Below, one piece after another: positions 41,070-41,103 of a DNA stretch of 41,103 bases; positions within the stretch are counted from its first letter, which is position 1, and each line of letters opens with the position of its first letter. A model generated the notes under the pieces. That model saw only the letters and a program-made list of their open reading frames with translations, was not told the DNA's origin and did no database searches. This DNA comes from an uncultured Fusicatenibacter sp. (GTDB lineage Bacteria; Bacillota; Clostridia; Lachnospirales; Lachnospiraceae), in assembly GCA_902493585.1 (NCBI GenBank), contig CABUPZ010000021.1, positions 1-41,103 on the forward strand. Direction: 5' to 3'. A program made the position numbers and the translations under genes.

Positions 41070-41103
41070 TACGGTACCTCCTTCTGAAATTGTAACTATC
41101 CAG

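Overview
The window reads as chromosome of a low-to-mid GC Gram-positive gut anaerobe, most likely a Lachnospiraceae member and possibly Blautia-like. This is inferred from a type III glutamine synthetase, an L17 with a large internal insertion, the order CdaR-like regulator / ftsE / ftsX / S41 protease, abundant GGAGG ribosome binding sites, and an acetogen-style corrinoid methyltransferase set. No 16S gene is inside the window, so the genus is not proven. I saw no phage, transposase, CRISPR array or tRNA.

Left part (1-10.8 kb): three near-identical strong tandem promoters fire leftward off the window edge and look like rrn promoters. Then come two sugar modules, each a glycosidase divergent from an AraC-type regulator (GH4 alpha-galactosidase at 583-1908; GH2 enzyme at 7173-9425). 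Between them lie an aldose-1-epimerase-like gene, uvrB, and a DUF2798 membrane protein behind a structured, terminator-ending leader.

Middle part (10.9-27 kb): a membrane-anchored FKBP-like protein; a tightly overlapping three-gene operon of an isoprenylcysteine-methyltransferase-like membrane protein, a GH3-family adenylating enzyme and a 7TM-GAF-GGDEF-HD-GYP signalling protein; DegV; the CdaR-like regulator-ftsE-ftsX unit followed by an S41 protease with its own leader; a divergent WecG/TagA/CpsF-like protein; glnN; class II fba; and a diacylglycerol-kinase-family lipid kinase.

Right part (27-41.1 kb): the spc/alpha ribosomal-protein operon, all on the minus strand but split in two. The upstream block is rplO-secY-adk-map-KOW-infA and ends in a strong terminator. 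The downstream block is rpmJ-rpsM-rpsK-rpsD-rpoA-rplQ and has its own promoter. Between infA and rpmJ sits about 6 kb of accessory DNA. It holds a UroD-type methyltransferase, a PocR-AraC regulator, a corrinoid protein, a corrinoid activator with an extra fused N-terminal domain, an AraC remnant and a small DUF6483-like protein. Inside the downstream block, an unusual 375-bp GC-rich, palindrome-rich spacer separates rpmJ from rpsM.

The strongest candidates for undescribed biology are the methyltransferase/GH3/HD-GYP operon, the corrinoid island with its fused activator inside the ribosomal operon, the rpmJ-rpsM structured spacer, and the DUF2798 leader RNA.
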